Shown here piece by piece: positions 49,801-61,200 of a DNA stretch of 64,000 nucleotides (position 1 is its first letter; each line of letters opens with the position of its first letter). The notes under the pieces were generated by a model. The model did not search any database. It had not been told where the DNA came from and worked only from the letters and a program-made list of their open reading frames with translations. Location: positions 235,344,350 through 235,408,349 of the forward strand of contig CM066321.1 of NCBI GenBank assembly GCA_033807775.1. Reading direction: 5' to 3'. Source of the stretch: Saussurea involucrata. Taxonomy: Eukaryota; Streptophyta; Magnoliopsida; Asterales; Asteraceae. Position numbers and translations under genes: made by a program.

Positions 49801-51939
49801 ATCAATTGAACAAACAGACTTCAGTGTCAACGGGCATCACTCCTGCAGATCTACAGAAGGCCCTACAAAAAGTTCAAGAAGAAGCCATGCGAAATACCAT
49901 GCTGATGCAACCCAAAGACTACATGACAAGAGCACAGCTGACAGAGCTTGGGCAGAACGTGATTAATCAAGTGACAGAAGTCATCCTTTCCTTCACCACT
50001 GCCAATGCTAACTTCGTCAAAGATTTCAGAGAAAGTGTAGGAAGGATGAGATTCAAAACAGAGACAGAGCTAGCAACTTTTCTTGGCCTCTGTGATGATG
50101 TCTGCGCGAAACTGATCGCTGCTGGAGCCACAATGCCAAAGAAACCCGATGCTTCCTGCAGAGCAGAGGGTACATCAGACAAGGGTCAGGATGACTCTGA
50201 TGGTGATGACCATCCTGGTCCATCAGATCATCCTGAGGGGGAGAAAACTACAGAGAAAACTGCAAGCAGAGGACTAACAGGTCCACCAATAGCCGCAGAA
50301 CCTCTGAGTCAAGCACCTCCAGAACAGACCCGACAACAACAAACCCAAAAGACCACAGAGACAACACCCATCTCTGTGGAATCATCTCCTGACGAAACCA
50401 AAACTCCAGAAGCAGAACAGCAAGCCACAGAGGCAACAACCGCCCCTGAGGTAATCATTTTGGAAGAAACAGATGAACCAACCACAGAGAAAACACCCAC
50501 CTCTGTGGAAACACCCCAAACCATACCCAGAAGAAAGTCGATTGCCACCAAACCAAAAAGAGCAACGACCTCTGCTTCTGACATTCTGAAAAGGATGCAC
50601 ACAACAATGAGTGATCGTATGGTGAAGAGAGAAGATGAAAGGCACAGGTTCACTTTAGCTTTCAAAATGGCAAGAAGATTCAATGACAACACTTCATCAA
50701 CAGAAACTGAACTCGCAGAAGAAGTCATCAAACAACCTCCAGCAGAGGTTACAGAGCAAGTCAAGCCAACAGAACCATCGCCACAAAAGTCCTCTAAATC
50801 ACAATCGTCAAAATCCACAGAGGCAACCTCTATCAAACCAACAGAAGTGCCAACCTCAAAACCCACAGAAGCAACAGGTTCTGCCACGACAATAGCAAAA
50901 GATAAGGGCAAAGGGATACTGACAGAAGAGCCAAAAAAGAAGAAAACATTGCCAAAGCCAACAGAAAAACTAATGAAGAGTGCGTTTGACGCCTTTCAAA
51001 CCCCAAAACCCGAAGAAGTTGAATGGGCACATGGATTGAAGCCTCTGTCAGAAATTCCTCTAGCTGGTAGAGCTGCAGAAGTTGTTCAACAGATGGAGAG
51101 TCTCAGAAGACAAATTCCACGACCTGGTCCAACACATGAAGAGATGGAAGAAGTGGTATACAAATACCTCTACAAACAATCCTATCAGACAAATCATCCG
51201 GTAGATCATGTGACAGATCCAAGGATCAGAGAAGAATTTGAGAACATCTTCACAAGAACAAAGCCAAGAGCCAAAGCAGATGTCTTCTCAATTCACAAAA
51301 TCAAAAAGGTGATCTTCTGCAGATTCTCCTTCACAAGAACCTATCCAAGGGTCAGGTACAATCTTTACAAAGTCAGAAGAGAGAACAATTCAGAATCTAC
51401 CTTCGCAGATGCTGACTTAAGAAACATCAATCCTTACGATCTACCTGACCTTCTGCAATGGACAAAAGACAACTACAACACAGAGTCTAATACCAGAGCC
51501 TATCAAGTGTTGAGAAAAGCGATGAGGGAAAAGCTTCTGATATACAGCATGATAGATTTTCAGCTGGGAAAGGATCTTGGTCTCAAACATCTAGATCTAC
51601 GACCACCAGAAGATCGCTGCCCACCAGACGCTGTGCCCAACTCAATCATCAGAGAACCAAGATTTGGGTTAGTATTTCAAAACCCACAACACCAGGTTAA
51701 ACTTTTTGTACTCATGGATTGTCAGAAGTACGCAACCAGTACTTTGAGCAAATTCAGAGCAAGCCTTGTATAATACAGAGGTACAGAGAAAATGGATAGA
51801 GATGATGCAGAGACTTTCATCAGAGAAATAGACTCAACAATCCGCCTAAGAGAACTCTGCATCAGATTCTACAAAGAGATCAGAAAAGTCGGCAGAGACA
51901 ACAGAACCTACAACGATTTCAAAGATGCCAAAATCTGAT
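46871..51939 (+). pseudogene. Sirevirus A1 third (post-pol) gene, one frameshift and one stop
   Basis: ATGGCTTCATCTTCTCGAGC opens it. Residues 55-280 form a conserved N-terminal domain (YLVPSPTTFGEAHAILLN, VRYLNQFWQS, LNRCLTGKIGSIDQSSHQI) that aligns in order with the S third gene. A Lys/Arg-rich, NLS-like stretch follows (KMKKKRSKS, PKRRKTKKRHGKS). A run of ten A at 48755-48764, one base more than the matching stretch in A2, shifts the frame. The rest is read from about 48770 to a TAA ending at 51773 and on to 51939. The middle is Thr/Glu/Pro-rich (TTEATSIKPTEVP). The C-terminal domain holds IKKVIFCRFSFTRTYPRVRY and NINPYDLPDLLQWTK. The total is about 1,690 codons with no membrane segment or signal peptide. 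Function unknown; a nuclear, DNA- or chromatin-linked role is only a guess. Confidence 0.75.
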
Positions 51940-52119
51940 TCTCAGACCTCCAATCTCTGCAAACAAAGTTTTATCTTTCATTGTACTCAAATGTAAAATG
52001 CCTCTAGCATATTTCTAAATGAAAGAAATTTCGAGGTATTGTTTAACCTCTGTCTTATCTAACTTAGCCAAACTTAACTCAAGTTCAAATTTTTTATTTT
52101 TCACTACTTAGGGGGAGAT
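51940..52119 (+). other. A1 3' non-coding end and polypurine tract
   Basis: A short T-rich tail leads to TTAGGGGGAGAT (52108-52119), which directly borders the LTR. Confidence 0.85.
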
Positions 52120-52972
52120 TGTTAGCTTCAATCTTCCTAATCATAGAAGTATTTAGAAGTAGTGAAAAATAGGCTAAGTGAAGAAAGCCTCTTACAGAGG
52201 CTCTGCCGACATTACCGAGAAATCAAGGTCAAGAAGCTACAGAAGCAGCAGAGGCTTCCTACAGAAGCTCTGTCATACGCACAAAGAAGACCAAAGACTC
52301 GGAATCCGGCGAAGACTGCTCCACAGAGGACCAGACCGCAGAACCTCTGTAATTCATTACAGAGCCTCTGTGGTCCTCAATGAAGACTTGGAAGATATTA
52401 CTGAATACGTTCATCAACTTGCATGAAAAAGTACTATCAAAACACGTGTCAAGCTCTGAGTGGACTCAATAGGGCAAGGTACAAAATAGACGTCTGCGCC
52501 ATTTAATGCATTTACCAAAAGTACATCTGCTCCATTAAATGCGCATGGCTCAAACAACTGCTCACACCATCCAGTCCACTGTTCACACCATCCAGTTTAC
52601 TATTCATGCCGTAAAAGGAACAGTGACCTACTTCATAGTCTTCTAAGAGTAGTATAAAAGGAAGTCTCATGTTGAGATCTTCCTAAGGACGAATACACAA
52701 GGAATCACTAATACTCTCAAGCTTTATTGTCAAATATCCGAGTGTTATATTCTCACACACACCAACAGTTCTTAATCTGTTCTTCGTGTTGTTATTATAT
52801 ATTGAATAACAGTAACTGTTCAAGAAATCCTTTTCATTCGTTACTGTTTTCTTTATATATGTGCGTTCTAATATCTATCAAACATATCTGTTAGTTTAAT
52901 ACGCTTCTGCATCAAACTCTAAACTCCACTAATAGATTGTTAATCTTGATTAAGTGTATCTGGGATCCAACA
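52120..52972 (+). repeat. Sirevirus A1 3' LTR
   Basis: 853 bp, TGTTAGCTTCAATC to GGGATCCAACA, the same length as the solo LTR at 36751-37603. Directly after it comes the interior of a gag gene (A2) rather than a leader and primer site, so it is not a 5' LTR of A2. The next five bases, TTCAC, would be the target duplicate of A1. Confidence 0.9.
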
Positions 52973-53364
52973 TTCACCACAGAAGCAACCCATAGAAGGC
53001 AGGTCCTAAACAGAGCTTTTGCAAACAACATTCGAGTATTCATAGATCTTCTAGTAATAGGAAATCTAATGTAAAGAAAGAATGTAATGCCTCTGTGGCT
53101 GAGTTTAAAAGGTTCAATGAAAAGTTCAAGCAAATTACATCTCATATTCAATACTGTCATTGCTTTGATCTTATGTCTAAACTTAATAATCATTTTTCAA
53201 GTCAAGTCTGTTTACTCTCTACGACAATTCAAAAGTCAAATCCCACAAAGAAACAATCTGACTATTCTGCAGAGAACAAAATGTATTTCAAGAATGCCAA
53301 GGCAAACTTGAAAAACTCTAACAATATTGGACCCATATGGATATGGGTACCTAAATCTCTGTGA
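52973..53364 (+). pseudogene. Sirevirus A2 gag, C-terminal remnant
   Basis: The last 130 codons or so of gag, nearly identical to A1 41642-42031. There is a nonsense TAG at 52996-52998 where A1 has CAG. It ends IWIWVPKSL and overlaps pol by about 10 bases. Confidence 0.8.
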
Positions 53365-56300
53365 TTATCCTGCAGAAGAAGTATGTGCCAATCTGGTATC
53401 TAGACTCCGGATGCTCAAGGCACATGACTGGTGACAGAAGTGCACTATCCACGTACAAAGAAACACAAGATGGTGGATCTGTGACTTTTGGAGACAACAA
53501 GAAAGGACACATAAAAGGCTATGGAGTCATAAGGAAAGAAGACGTTTCTGTATACAAAGTTGCATATGTGGATGGCCTTAAGCACAACCTACTCAGTGTA
53601 AGTCAACTTTGTGATACAGGATTCAATGTGTTGTTCAAAAGAACTTTCTGCTCTCTACAAAGTGAAGAAACAAGTATGGAACTTCTGCGAGCTGAAAGAA
53701 TAGGTGATCTATATCTAATGAACTTCAACTCAAAGAACAAGGACAAAGTTTGCCTTGTTGCCTGCAAAAGTGAAGAAGCCTGGTTATGGCACAACAGGTT
53801 CTGTCACTTGAATTTTCACACATTGGAAAAACTGGTCAAACTTGATCTAGTTAAAGGTTTGCCAAATGTTAAATTCAACAAGGATCATTTATGTTCTGCC
53901 TGTGAGATGGGAAAACTCAAAAGAGCTTCCCACAAAGGCAAAACAGATGTGTCTTGCACCAGGCCTCTGTACATGCTTCATGTCGACCTCTGCGGTCCCA
54001 TTGCAATACAGAGCCTAGGTGGCAAGAAATATATACTTGTCTTAGTTGATGAGTATTCACGTTTCACATGGGTTGAATTTATCAGAAAGAAATCAGATGT
54101 TCCAATTATATTGATAAATCTAATGAAAAGAATCCAAGTTCTTTATGACTGCAAAATACAGAAGTTAAGAAGTGACAACGGCACAGAATTCAAAAACTGT
54201 GTCATTGAAACTTATCTTTCAACAGAAGGAATTTCACAGAACTTCTCTGCAGCTCGCACTCCACAACAGAACGGTGTTGTCGAAAGAAAGAATCGAACAC
54301 TTGTGGAAGCCGCAAGAACTATGATGTCAGCATGCGGATTATCAATGAACTTTTGGGCAGAAGCAATTTCTACTGCGTGTTATACTCAAAATCGATCAAC
54401 CATTGTGAAAAGACACCTCAAGACGCCTTACGAATTGCTTAACAAACGGCGGCCAAACATCAAATTTTTCCATGTATTCGGATGCAAATGCTTCGTCTTA
54501 AACGACAGAGATTCAAGAGGAAAGTTTGATGTAAAAGCAGATGAAGGCAAATTCATTGGATATTCTGCCACTTCCAAAGCCTACAGAACATTCCTTACAA
54601 AGTCTCACAAGATTGTAGAAAGCATCAATGTCTCTTTTGATGATTCATTCCAAATGACTTCTGAGCAAATAAGTTCAGAACTCGGAATAAAAGGGAAATT
54701 CTCTGACATCTCAAGAACAAAAGAAGATTTGAATCTTCTATTTTGGGAGATGTTCCACAATGACATTGATCCTTCTGTCGGAACCATCAGAGTTTCTGAA
54801 GAACCATCCTCTGTCGGACAAATTCCTACAGGTATGACTCTAACTGGTCCAAATAATGCTTCATCTTCTTCAATAAATACTACAGATGCAATTGCCGAAG
54901 CAGAAGAAAGTGCAGAAGATGAAACATCAAGAAAAGCGACCACAGAAGCTGCACAAACCACAGAAGAACCAATTACAGAGGAGATCGAGGACCAAGACTA
55001 TACATCCTCAGAGGAACAAACTCCACCACCACTCGTACCAATTATTCCACAAACGGTAGAATCAACTACCAAGGCACGAAGAACATCAGAGGCTGCACAA
55101 GAAGAAACACAAGGAGCCTCTGAAGAAAGCTTTGATGACATTGATGATCATCTTCCACGCACAACTCAGTGGACAAAAAGCCATCCTCCAAGCCAAATAA
55201 TTGGAGAACCTTCTGACTCAGTAAAAACAAGGTCTGCCACTGCTAAATTTTTTTTCTTTACAAATTTTATTAGTGTTATAGAACCAAAGAAGACTTCTGA
55301 AGCCCTAGATGACCCAAACTGGGTAGACGCCATGCAAGAAGAACTTCTGCAATTTGAGCGTAACAGAGTATGGACTTTAGTACCTCTGCCAAGAGGGAAA
55401 CAGGCCATTGGGACTAAATGGGTCTACAGAAACAAGAAGGATGAAGATGGAGTGGTCGTTAGAAACAAAGCAAGATTAGTAGCAAAAGGATATAGACAAG
55501 AAGAAGGCATAGACTACGATGAGACTTTTGCCCCTGTCGCACGTCTCGAAGCAATAAGAATATTCTTAGCCTTCGCAGCCCACAGAGGTTTTAAAGTCTA
55601 TCAGATGGACGTAAAATCAGCTTTTCTAAACGGTGAAATCCAAGAAGAGGTTTACGTAAATCAGCCACCAGGTTTTGAAAGCTCAAAGTTTCCAAGGCAT
55701 GTATACTACCTTGAAAAGGCTCTATACGGACTGAAACAGGCTCCAAGAGCATGGTACGAACGACTTTCTACCTTCCTTCTAGTCAATGGCTACAACAGAG
55801 GTACAACAGATACTACCTTATTCTATAAACGCAAAAATAGTGAGATAATGCTTGTACAAATATACGTAGATGACATAATTTTTGGGTCTACAAATTCAGA
55901 AGAGTGCAAATTTTTTGAAAAACTCATGCAGAGTGAGTTTGAAATTAGTATGATGGGAGAATTAACATTCTTCCTCGGACTTCAAGTCAAACAATCTTCA
56001 GAGGGAATTTTTATAAATCAAGCCAAATATGTCTCTGACATACTTTTAAAATATAATCTCTCTGATACCTCTGCAATGAAGACTCCAATGGCCACTGGAA
56101 ATAAGTTATTCTTAGATCCAAATGGTATTTCTGTAGAATGTACTCTCTACAGAGGCATGATTGGATCTCTGTTATACTTAACAGCAAGCAGACCTGACAT
56201 TATGCATGCCACATGTCTTTGTGCACGTTATCAAGCTAATCCAAAGAAATCACATTATGATGCTGTAAAAAGAATCTTTAGATACCTGAAAGGGACCAAC

Positions 56301-56807
56301 AATCTTGGTCTCTGGTATCCACAGAACTCTGGTTTTAGTCTTAAAGCTTATACAGATTCAGACTATGGAGGATGCATGCTCGACAGAAAGAGTACCTCTG
56401 GGAGTTGTCAATTCCTAGGTGGTAAACTAGTCAGTTGGACCTCCAAGAAGCAGAATTGTGTCTCCACATCCACTGCAGAAGCTGAATACGTTGCTGCCGC
56501 TAGCTGTTGTTCTCAGGTTCTATGGATGAAGACTCAGCTAAAAGACTACGGCCACATTCTGTTCAAAATACCCATCTTCTGTGATTCCAAAAGTGCTATT
56601 GCTATCTCTGCCAATCCTGTGCAACACTCAAAAACCAAGCATATCGATATAAGGTATCATTTCTTGAAACATCATGTTGAATACGGTACAATCGAAATGC
56701 ATTTCGTGCCCACAGAATATCAACTCGCTGACTTATTCACCAAAGCATTAGACGAGAAAAGATTCAACTTCTTGGTGGGTAAGTTAGGAATGATTAACAT
56801 GGTGTGA
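53355..56807 (+). CDS. Sirevirus A2 pol polyprotein, intact
   Basis: About 1,148 residues without a stop. Counting from 53361: protease D15 in WYLDSGCSRHMTG; GAG-pre-integrase zinc motif with H144/H149 and C178/C181; integrase D209 (LHVDLCGP), D272 (RSDNGTEF) and E308 (NGVVERKN); RT with KARLVAKGYRQEEGIDY and YVDDIIFG (D837, D838); RNase H with D999 (YTDSDYGG), STAEAEYVAAA and HIDIRYHF. It would process the polyprotein, copy the RNA and insert the DNA. It lacks an ATG of its own and lies in a different frame from gag. It is the only intact pol in the window and so a possible source of enzymes for gag-only elements such as B. Its own 5' end is missing, so expression is uncertain. Confidence 0.92.
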   Translation: MSVIILQKKYVPIWYLDSGCSRHMTGDRSALSTYKETQDGGSVTFGDNKKGHIKGYGVIRKEDVSVYKVAYVDGLKHNLLSVSQLCDTGFNVLFKRTFCSLQSEETSMELLRAERIGDLYLMNFNSKNKDKVCLVACKSEEAWLWHNRFCHLNFHTLEKLVKLDLVKGLPNVKFNKDHLCSACEMGKLKRASHKGKTDVSCTRPLYMLHVDLCGPIAIQSLGGKKYILVLVDEYSRFTWVEFIRKKSDVPIILINLMKRIQVLYDCKIQKLRSDNGTEFKNCVIETYLSTEGISQNFSAARTPQQNGVVERKNRTLVEAARTMMSACGLSMNFWAEAISTACYTQNRSTIVKRHLKTPYELLNKRRPNIKFFHVFGCKCFVLNDRDSRGKFDVKADEGKFIGYSATSKAYRTFLTKSHKIVESINVSFDDSFQMTSEQISSELGIKGKFSDISRTKEDLNLLFWEMFHNDIDPSVGTIRVSEEPSSVGQIPTGMTLTGPNNASSSSINTTDAIAEAEESAEDETSRKATTEAAQTTEEPITEEIEDQDYTSSEEQTPPPLVPIIPQTVESTTKARRTSEAAQEETQGASEESFDDIDDHLPRTTQWTKSHPPSQIIGEPSDSVKTRSATAKFFFFTNFISVIEPKKTSEALDDPNWVDAMQEELLQFERNRVWTLVPLPRGKQAIGTKWVYRNKKDEDGVVVRNKARLVAKGYRQEEGIDYDETFAPVARLEAIRIFLAFAAHRGFKVYQMDVKSAFLNGEIQEEVYVNQPPGFESSKFPRHVYYLEKALYGLKQAPRAWYERLSTFLLVNGYNRGTTDTTLFYKRKNSEIMLVQIYVDDIIFGSTNSEECKFFEKLMQSEFEISMMGELTFFLGLQVKQSSEGIFINQAKYVSDILLKYNLSDTSAMKTPMATGNKLFLDPNGISVECTLYRGMIGSLLYLTASRPDIMHATCLCARYQANPKKSHYDAVKRIFRYLKGTNNLGLWYPQNSGFSLKAYTDSDYGGCMLDRKSTSGSCQFLGGKLVSWTSKKQNCVSTSTAEAEYVAAASCCSQVLWMKTQLKDYGHILFKIPIFCDSKSAIAISANPVQHSKTKHIDIRYHFLKHHVEYGTIEMHFVPTEYQLADLFTKALDEKRFNFLVGKLGMINMV

Positions 56808-58242
56808 AAATCCTCTGTAAGTATAGCTTTATCTTCTGTAAATAATAAGTAAATACATTGCTTAATTTATTGCTTTGATTGATTCTACATCTGTATGTAA
56901 ATTCTTAAAACATTAAATAGTTCTTAAAATCACAGAGCTTCTATAAGTCAACTCAGAACCTCTGACGACCCCTACAGAACCTCTGGAAAACATGACCTAT
57001 GTTCTATGCAAAACTTATCATTCTTTGATCCAAGCATAGGTCAAGGGGGAGCAAAAGGAAATTACTTGATCTACATAGGTGATTAGATCAAGGGGGAGCA
57101 GAAGGGAACCCTGAAATGATCTAAAGAGATAAAACTTTCAAGGGAAAGCCAAAGAAAAATGTCGATAACTCCATATCGACAGAAGTCAGATATCACTGCC
57201 GAGAAAAGAAGAACCAAAAGGTATGTCTCTCGCACAAAAGGTTTTTGGAAAACAATTTTCTAGGACAAGAATTGTCAAATATGTCCTAAATATACTGTGA
57301 ATAACATTTCAAAAATCAAAAGCTCAAAAAGTTTCACAAAATTCGAATTAGGAGAAATTTAAGGTCATAGAGCTTCTGCTGAGCTCAACAGAGCTTCTGC
57401 AGGAAATATGCTCTGTGATCACAAATTAACCTTCTGTCGATCTTTTGGAATGTTATCTCGGAAACCGAAAACGCAGACCATGACCTTCTCGAACAAACCG
57501 TTTTTTTTAACAGTTTTCTCGGACACAAACTTTCAAATATGTCCGAAAAACATCTCTTAAACCAAATCAAAAATTGGATGATCAAAAAATTTAATAAATT
57601 TTTGTTATGAGATTTTTTCTCTCATAGAGCTTCTGCTGGCCCTCACAGAACTTCTGCAAGTTCCAACAGAGCCACAAAACCTCTACGAAGCAAATTTTTC
57701 TTCACAAAAATCCGATTTTATCCTCTCCAATGCCTTTACAAATGTTTTGGTTAAAGAAGAACCCCACAGAAGTCATGATAACAATGAGATATATGAAAAA
57801 GGGATAAACATCAAAGATTTTCAAGATCACAGAGCCTCTGTAAACTACAGAAGCTCTGTCAATCTGATTACTTGGGCATCTCTGTAGTAATAACGGTTAC
57901 TTTTACTGCGAGTGAAACTCATATGGCTAAAATCAACCTCACGCGCCTAGCATTAATGGGCCGCGCACGACGTCCTGTCATATTCTGACAAGGCCTACGT
58001 GTCCCATTTTCATTGGGCGTACATGGAACGTTTTTATTTGGAAAGTTGAACCCGCCGCTCAAACTCGAGTGCGGATTCCAAACTTTAATCCATTGCCATA
58101 TATTTTACTCTTTCGAATTCTACCGTTTTACCATCCTATAAAAACAAAGCTTACCCTCTCATAAAACCTTTTACAAACTCTCATCTTCTTCTCCGGAGAA
58201 ACCCTGCAAAAAGCTTGCAAAAATCTTATTCTTAAAAATCAA
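56808..58242 (+). other. A2 spacer between pol and third gene
   Basis: Close to the A1 spacer, with AAGGGGGAG tracts at about 57044 and 57090 and the TATA-type motif CCTATAAAAACA about 100 bp before the next ATG. It has an extra piece of about 40 bp near 57775-57815 that A1 lacks. No gene. Confidence 0.75.
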
Positions 58243-61200
58243 ATGGCTTCATCTTCTCGAGCTACATCCTCTGAACTCTCTCCGGCGAACTCACCGGAAC
58301 ACTCCCCTGCACATTCAGAACATTCTGAAAACCCCAGCCTTGCAAGAAATATTGAACAACAAGATTCCGGGGACTCAGCAGACTTTGCTCCGACGACACA
58401 CTTACAAAACTTTATAGCAAAGGATCATTTCGAAGCCATTCTTCCTATCAAATCCAACAACTGCTATTTGGTCCCCTCACCCACTACTTTCGGCGAAGCC
58501 CAAGCCATACTTCTGAACATCATGGAGAATCATGTCCTCTTCCCTCTACTATCAAGAACCCCGAACAAAATTCCAGTCCGTTATTTGAACCAATTTTGGC
58601 AAAGCTGCAGATTTGATAAAGACGATTCTCTTATCAAAGGGTACATTTCAAGACCTGATAAATCTGAGCATCTTGAAATCAAGTTCAACAGAACAATGTT
58701 CTCACTTGAATCCAACCTACCAACAAGGGGTCTTCTGGGATTGAAGAGTTATGCAGAGCAACCAACAGACGAAGAACTCTGTCGATTCGTGGAAATGCTT
58801 GGGTACAACACCCAACTACGAAAGAGAAATGACTTCCGCAGAGGCCGATTACCACCTCTGTGGAACACTTTGTTCTCTATTCTTAACAGATGCCTGACAG
58901 GAAAGATAGGCAGTATTGACCAGAGCTCACATCAAATCTTGAGCATCATGTATGGGGTTTACTATGATCTTCCACTAGATTATGCGACCATAATGATGCA
59001 AGAGATCATAAACACCATCGACAGAAAGAACAACTCGAAAAGGGTCAAAGAGAACGATCCCAACTTTCTACCACCTCTGCAATTCCAAAGAATATTAGGA
59101 GTACTATTCGAACCTCTGCTGCTAATCCAAAATTGGCCAATGGAAGGGCCAACTCCCAAACAGTTCCCGATGAACAAGAATACCCCCACTGATCATTCTG
59201 ATGGCTACTCACACTGCAGACCTCTGTCAAAGAAGCTTCTGCAATACGCATCGAATAAATTCCTTAAGAAAGAGTATATACGCGATCATAGAACTCCCAA
59301 ACCGAGTCCTATGACACCCCCACGTTTAGGTGTCCCCCTAGGAACAATGATAGCAAAACCCCTTTCCACTCAAAAAGAAAAGGATCAGAAGTTAGCAAAG
59401 CACATGGCTATTCAACTCAGCTTTATAGCCAAACGTGCAGAACTAATGGGAAAGAAGTCTTCATCAAGAATCTCTGCATCTACTCCAAAAGCTAAGAAGA
59501 GGAAAACTGCAGAAGGCACCTCAACAAGCGCTGCAGAAGATCAACCCTCACCTCCTCATGCCACAGAAATTGGCTCCTCTGCTCCTCCCTCCTCCCCAAA
59601 AATGAAGAAAAGATGAAAATCAACAGAAGAAGGGGCACCAAATCCTAAGAGGAGGAAAACCAAAAAGAGGCATGGTAAATCACATGCAAAGTTGGTAACC
59701 ATTGCAGAAGAGGAAACTGCTGAAGAAGAAGTTGCAGAAGAAGAAATGGCTACAGAAAGGTATCAATCACCCTATCAATCTCCAGATAGATTTGCTCACC
59801 AAGGAGACCTGAACGACTTCTTACAGAACCCTGAAATTGCCAACACCCAAAATACAGCAGGGTGGACGGCACAACCTCTCGACCACCACTCTCCAGAAGA
59901 AGATTTCTTCATTTCTGGCATTGACACACATCTGCAAGAAGATGACACAACACCCAGAAATCAACCAGCCGAAACCCCTGTTATTTTACAAAACCCTTTC
60001 ATTCAAGGATTGGATGTCCACAGAAGAAGTCCAAACCCAGCTTCAGAAGAAATAGAACAAACAGAAGCTGAATGGAACGGAGGTGAAATTACAGAGGCTT
60101 CTGAGAACATGATGGAAGAAGAGAGAGAAAAAGGGGCCGAAGTTGTACAAAAAGAGGGATTAGCAACAACGGAGACAGAAATAGAGATCTTAGAGACAGA
60201 TTCAGATGAAGAAGAAGCTGTCTGGATACGTAAGGGTCTTTATCATCCACATGTCATGAGATTATTTGGATCTCATCAAGTGTATGACCAATTACGACCA
60301 GAGCAAGGAACTTCCACAGAACTTAGGGAAGAAGCAAGAAAAGATGCCTGGATAAATAGAGGCACACAACCAAAACCAACTCCCAGTGCAACCTACATTT
60401 CTGACACCGCAGGTCTAGCTGCAGAAGGTGTCATTGAAAAAGAGCAGCACAGCTCGAACCTAACCCAACCCATCCAGCCAGAGGTTACTCTTTCAACCTC
60501 TGTGCCCACAGAAACCGGGGAATCCATTCCTAGGGAGTCTCCTCAAAGAGACTCACCTATAGTTCGTGATCAATTGCCCCAGATCACAGAAGAACGCACA
60601 ACAGAGGAATTTGTTTCCTCTGCCACACACTTATTAAGACCCACACTTCTTTCAGAGAGAAGTAGAGAGCACAAAGACAAAGAGACTCTAGACAAGTCTC
60701 CTAGTCAACAGAAGGATATTCCAATACCCACCTCTGGAGTGGATTTGGACAATGTTCTTCTCAGAACTTCTGTAGGGATTGAAACTCATGTTTCTTCTCA
60801 AGGATCAGAAGGAAATCCTTCCATTCTCAACGTACAAACAGGAATGAAAGAAGGTATCCCAGGAACAGGGATTCACTCTGGAGACGAATGTGTTCCTCCA
60901 GAGGTTACCACCGGAACACAAGTTACAAGGGATGAGTTCCAAACCCTTGAGACCTCTGTGAACCAAACCTTGAAAGAGTTGCAAAGCTCTTTCAAATCTT
61001 TTACAGAGACAACATCACTGGCACTGCTAAACCTGAACACCAAAATGGACAACCTGTCCACAGAGGTGAAAACTGCCATCTCACAGATGAAATCTGCTGC
61101 AACCGCATCCACCACATCTGCCGCAACAACTACTCCTTCTTCGATTGAGAACTCCATCAACAAGTTCCTTGATCAATTGAACAAACAGACTTCAGTGTCA

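Larger units (their letters stand above)
38912..52972 (+). mobile_element. Sirevirus A1 (Ty1/copia), 5' end missing, 3' LTR complete
   Basis: Gag (38912-42031), pol (42022-45474), a spacer with two AGGGGGAG tracts and a promoter-like region, the third gene (46871-51939), a purine tract and LTR (52120-52972). The 5' LTR and leader are gone at the joint with element S. Damage: one stop in gag, one in pol, and one shift and one stop in the third gene. The order is the same as in S, with no sequence closeness outside conserved motifs. Confidence 0.88.

Noticed and set aside
49505..50911. Minus-strand frames of up to 200 codons opposite the third gene of A1 (and the same in A2)
   Set aside because: They are antisense shadows of a low-complexity Thr/Glu-rich coding region.
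46871..51939. Envelope gene, as often labelled in Sireviruses
   Set aside because: No signal peptide, transmembrane helix or fusion-like cysteine pattern is visible. It is therefore listed as a gene of unknown function.
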